Assembly (NCBI GenBank): GCA_009192285.1
Contig: CM018605.1
Location: 1,264,530 to 1,328,529, forward strand
Origin: Morchella semilibera
Lineage: Eukaryota; Ascomycota; Pezizomycetes; Pezizales; Morchellaceae
DNA: 64,000 nt
Direction of reading: 5' to 3'
Shown: piece by piece, positions 59,801 through 64,000 of the stretch
How the letters are laid out: the number at the start of each line of letters is the position of its first letter
Numbering within the stretch: position 1 is the stretch's first letter
The notes under the pieces: model-generated
Told to the model about the DNA's origin: nothing
The model's database searches: none
The model's input: only the letters and a program-made list of their open reading frames with translations
Translations under genes and position numbers: made by a program

Positions 59801-61819
59801 CTATAAATACAACAATACACCTCACCTTTTCACTTCATTGAGAAAAAAAGAAGAAAAAAAAAATAATAAGATCGAATCCAGGCTCTTCCTCCGAACGGGA
59901 GCGAGGGGAGGCCAAGGGAAGGAGACATTGCTCGGAATAACTACGGTTTCGGGAGGTAGGGTTGGTGATCATATGTACTTCGGGGATGTAGGGTAGAGGT
60001 AGGCACATGGACGCAAAAGACAAAACCCCTTTCCCACATCGGCGTGGGTGAAGAAATAAGCTTAGACACTCCCCCACACGGCCCTTAGATGCGAGTGACT
60101 ACTCGTGAATTGATCACGGGCGATCACTCGCGGCAATATTAATGGATAATAGCCGCGAATCAATCATTAACGTCCCTCACTCACAAGAGTCGCTTTATCA
60201 TATAGGACCTATAGGAATAAGCCTTCCATGCCTCTCCATGAATTCACGATTGAATATCTCTCTCTCTACACCTATTGGTGAAGATAGCTCCGTGTCGTCA
60301 TCGTACGCGCGTCAGCTCGCAGTGCAGACGTGATCGGTTTTCCATGCGAAGCGTAAGTGTTATCTAAGCCTCGTTGTTATGTAGGTCTTTGCATTCGATA
60401 TTCATGTTTGTGCAGTTTTGAAAAAAAAAAAACCGTTTCCTCCCACCCCACTTGACTGCCCTCTGGTCATATACTGCTTGCTATCTTTGGTTACCAATTC
60501 CCAGCAGCGGCCTCGATCGTCATCGTATATTGATCGACCCCCCAGGCTCTAGTGGGGTTCTAGAAAGAAAGAACAGCCAGAGGTGGGCAGATCATGCAGT
60601 GACATGCGAGGTTACGGTCAGTGTGTAAAAAAAAACCAAAAACTCAAAAGATAAAACAAAAAAAATAAGACAAAAATGGGATCGAAAAGCCACCATACGA
60701 GTCTAGTCTATTAGAGACTAGTGGCGCCACCTAACATCATGATCGAGGTTTCTTGTTAATTCTTGTCTTAACGGAATCCGGAATTAAGAGATTATATTAT
60801 CAAAGGCGCGGGATGTAGAGTCTCGTGGCATCGCATCGTGTCATCGTAGGGCGGTGCGCCATGTTCTCTGGTTCTTCCTCTCACTGGCCGGGCTGTATTG
60901 CCTGTGCATGAGCATACATGTACATGAAGTATGTAGAGTACATACTGCCTAAGTAGATGCCCAGATGCATACATGTGGATATGTACATGTACCCTTTCGG
61001 CCTATGCTGTTGTATTGACTGAACTCCAAAGCAAGAACCCGAGAGGGTATACCTGGGATTCATAGGCTCGGTGCGAGCGACGATATGGGCTCTAAAAATA
61101 GGGCCCTGACACTGGAGCGGGATATTTGTGACTCGGGAGAGTTCGGGCTTCTAGAACGTGACGCCGCTATTACGAACATTCAGTGGCGCTTTTAGTTATC
61201 CTTGGACCACCATAGGCAAAGTGGCGTCGGCTCAAGTTTTGAGGGTGGGGAGTTGTTGGAGCTATTGGAAGTTGACGTTGAAGTTCTTAAACATTAAAGT
61301 CACACGTACGTTATCAAAGGTTGAGATCAGCTGCTGGCAGCTCACAAAGGGTTTTGTCGTTGAAATCAAAGCTATGATTAAGAGATCGGTCCACAGAGTT
61401 GGCCCAGCCCAGTACATCTATCTACCATTTCTCTAGACCGGTTCGATCTACCAAGTCAAGTAAGTATTTCTAGAACTATATTCCGCATACTCTTTAAATA
61501 TATCTAGGATATGAGATATGTTCACTATGTGTAGAGTTGATTGATTGATACTTCATACATGTATGCACTATGTGTAGAGTGACCAAATGAATTGATTTCA
61601 CAAGGTAAGGATAATGTGAAAACTCTGTTTGAATGTCTACATGTAATTATATTGCCATCGGATCAGACCAGGACCACACAGCATATTACAGGCTTGGGGA
61701 GATCTGGGCCGGCTCTAGCTACATACATACTAGTCTCTCTTTCTTTCCCCCTTTTTAAAAAAAGGTTTAAACCTCAAAACCAATACATAGAATAGGTAGA
61801 GAGCTACTTAGTCAATATG

Positions 61820-61890
61820 TCCACTTGGTGTAGAGCAACAGACCGGTACCTCATATAATCGATAGACCCGTGGCTTCAACTCCAAGTGGA
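61820..61890 (+). other. tRNA-like sequence, mitochondrial style (possible NUMT)
   Basis: The ends TCCACTTGG and CCAAGTGGA form a perfect 9-bp stem enclosing 53 nt. Inside are TAGAGCAACAGACC (D-arm-like), CTCATAT (an anticodon loop with CAT) and GGCTTCAACTCC (T-loop-like, close to GGTTCAANTCC). The T stem is too short and the anticodon stem does not pair, so it is not a working tRNA as read. It may be a decayed nuclear copy of a mitochondrial tRNA-Met. Confidence 0.3.
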
Positions 61891-63419
61891 GGCTTGACTG
61901 CCCATCTGATTGATGTGCTTATGCAGCGGGGCATTAAGTCATTTGACAAGTTCGGCCCGATAGGCAACAAACACTCTGACAGCGTATCTTAATTCTGGTG
62001 GGTATTATCTATGGGCCGAGTAACTCTCGGGGCTTGTCTATAGCCATGTCTTCTGGGGTGGGGCTGGACGGTTTATCGGGACTGGAGCGAGGGAGGAAGA
62101 TAACTACAGGTCTGAGTTATCAGTAATGGTCTACGAGGCCGCGTGGCTTTTACGTCTCAGTACACGACTACTCTAGGGGCAAGTCTGTTTCTAGGCTGGG
62201 GGAAGAAGTGGTTGCTGGAAGAAGCTGTCGTAGGCCTTGGATTGATCATAGAATGTGCAAACCTCTACTTACGGTATGATATTATCAAATTTACGAATCA
62301 AACCACATTCCTTCAACATTACGCGCTCGCACACCTCCAGCAAAATCACCCAAGCGAGACAAAAACTAGGCATTCCATGAGTCTTCTGATCGACATGATC
62401 TGTTGTATTAAGATGTCAATTATATAGTTATATATTGAGTCGTGCTCGAGACGTATAAATCAAATCCTGGGACTAATTAAAGGCATTGGTTACCCAAAAC
62501 ACGGATTGTATCTAGGCGCTTTGCTCGTGTATCACATGGTGTTAAATGTGCAGCTTTGATACCGTATAGGTGCGGTTTCTGGGTCTCCGCAACTATAGAT
62601 AGTTTATTATAACTACCTTCTCTATAATATAATAAGAGCAAGGAAGTCCCTTGAAGTAGGGAGGCACTGCAAGACAATTATTCATCCCATTGGGCTGCCC
62701 TGGCATAAATACCACAGGTCATGAGCTCTCAGTCTTTACTGGTTATCGTAGATATATATTTTGAGTGTATCAGTTGATACTTGATGCTATTTTCAAGACA
62801 GGATACCGAACGTTTATATATAATTACCCATGACCACACCCTCACCCCCCCCCCAAATTACGCCAAAGTGTATAATATCGTTATCGTTATCGTACGAGTG
62901 CAGCGGCTAGCTAAGCCCCCCATAAACAGCTGCTGCCTGCCCTAGTTTATGCTTACGCACTACGACAAATATCTAGCATATTGATCATTGACATATGCAC
63001 CATCTGACAATCCGACAGATCGAGCCTCTGTACTACCATTAATCTCCACTTGTGGTGAATGTTGGTAACATCGCGGGATGCTACAGTGATTGTAATTTTC
63101 TTTGATGAATACGAGACAGGCATGGGTCACGACATTATTTAGGCCCACATGCGGACGTAATATTTGACTAATAATAGATATTACTCAGTGGAGAAGGGTT
63201 CGTGCCAAGACCTTTGAGGGTTAGTAATACGGGTATTTCCAATGTTCTCATGTTCATACTTACACCACTAGAATTTAAAAATGTCGCTTATTTAAATCTT
63301 TTATTAATAATTTCACTCAGTTTTAATTTAGGGGCCATTCTCACTAAGTCTTTCTTGATTGGAGTTGATTGGCGGCAATTTAATTCTGGCACCCCGAGTA
63401 CAGAAGGCTGTGAGGAGCC

Positions 63420-63554
63420 TCCGTTAGGGGGATCTTGTCCTGAGGTGTCTGCTAAAAAAAGTTTAATTGGTAGACCTCCCAATAGGGCATGGTTTATGAT
63501 ATAATTTCTCTTAAGTATAGAGGCGGTGCGAGGTTCGATTCCCCGTGCCTCCAT
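63420..63554 (+). other. tRNA-like 3' half with AT-rich flank (possible mitochondrial-derived insert)
   Basis: GAGGTTCGATTCCCCGTGCCTCCA is an almost perfect tRNA T arm plus acceptor 3' strand (one A-C mismatch in the T stem). Upstream, GTTTAATTGGTAGACC resembles an organellar D arm, and the AT-rich leader 63250-63350 differs in composition from its surroundings. A complete cloverleaf could not be drawn with confidence. Either a degenerate tRNA gene or a nuclear mitochondrial insert. Confidence 0.35.
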
Positions 63555-64000
63555 AAAGATTTCAGCAGGGGGATGGGAGAGTTGGTGATATTCCTTTGTC
63601 GGGCATCAAGATGGTTGGTGGTTGAGATGTTGCGAAGCGCCTTTTTTTTTTAGATAAAACTTTCGGGAGAAAGAGAGCTATCCTTGTAACAGAGGAATAG
63701 TCTCTGTTATATATCGCCCCGGCGGTTCTCGTAACTATGCTGTTCTGACTCACATCATGAGCTGAAACATCGTCGAGTGATCACTCGTGATCTAGACCAA
63801 CCCGCGAATGCCAAGGTTTCACATGTACCTCCATGTAACTGTACTTACTCTGTCCTCAGTCAGCTCTAAAACGCAACCCTTCTAACTCCCGATAACTTCG
63901 TGCGGGATCGGAGTATTCATGTGGGTACCCCCACCCCCTACCGAGGCCCGAGGAGTTGGGGGGGGGGGTGATGTGACGCGGTGTTGAAAATAACAAAGTA

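Larger units (their letters stand above)
55548..64000. other. 8.4 kb right-hand region without a recognised protein gene
   Basis: Simple repeats: (AGT)n around 55785-55812 and 55946-55970, (GAAC)n at 56834-56859, G16 at 56867-56882, (TG)n near 58210-58242, (AAACC)n at 58771-58802. There are twelve TACATGTA sites between 57258 and 61645, the densest part of the window, including three within 57908-57953. tRNA-like sequences lie at 61820-61890 and about 63420-63554 (separate entries). A 14-bp perfect palindrome CGAGTGATCACTCG is at 63774-63787. None of the short open frames shows a family signature. The first 700 bases probably include the promoter of the membrane-protein gene. Confidence 0.5.

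Noticed and set aside
63202-63504. 100-codon hydrophobic frame before the tRNA-like sequence
   Set aside because: It reads partly through the tRNA-like region and has no recognised mitochondrial protein motif. The opposite-strand frame beginning EARGIEPRT is a typical reverse translation of a tRNA end.

Overview
This is a gene-sparse window from a filamentous ascomycete nuclear genome. The evidence is short GT-AG introns (about 53-260 nt) in most genes, a nuclear tRNA-Asn with an intron after position 37, and fungal families such as TeaR-like cell-end receptor, Atg27, Tim17, AIM18 and a long ING/PHD protein. Twelve protein-coding genes fill roughly a quarter of the window. The rest is repeat-scarred intergenic DNA with many homopolymer tracts. 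The low density and tRNA-derived repeats fit a large-genome Pezizomycete (truffle or morel type), but that placement is inference. || Layout: dynactin p62 subunit (2249-4185, -); tRNA-Asn (5382-5481, +); ferric reductase (9254-11336, +); TIM17 (13835-14586, -); a 6.6 kb gene desert; TeaR-like polarity receptor (21173-23417, -); a second desert of about 6 kb with hairpin elements; three-KH RNA-binding protein (29423-30682, -); glutaredoxin (33985-34434, +); AIM18-like protein (36503-37541, -); Ubl-BAG co-chaperone (38675-39433 or longer, -); ATG27 (42405-43729, -); ING/PHD chromatin protein (45061-47441, +); F-box/ankyrin protein (48528-49826, -); Ser/Thr-rich single-pass membrane protein (53676-55547, -); then about 8.4 kb without a recognisable gene. 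|| The genes are housekeeping functions with no operon-like or pathway clustering: microtubule motor and cell polarity (dynactin, TeaR), mitochondrial biogenesis (TIM17, AIM18), redox and iron (glutaredoxin, ferric reductase), autophagy (ATG27), chaperone control (BAG), chromatin (ING) and RNA binding (KH). Exon structures were rebuilt by hand from splice sites, reading phase and family signatures. || The strongest unexplained signal is the palindrome TACATGTA. I counted 37 exact copies in 64 kb against about one expected, all outside coding exons and often paired inside larger imperfect palindromes. Other notable features are a tRNA-derived SINE present twice, three inverted-repeat (MITE-like) elements, tRNA-like sequences of mitochondrial style near the right end, and reading-frame breaks of one base in short G or C runs in two or three otherwise intact genes, which look more like sequence errors than decay.
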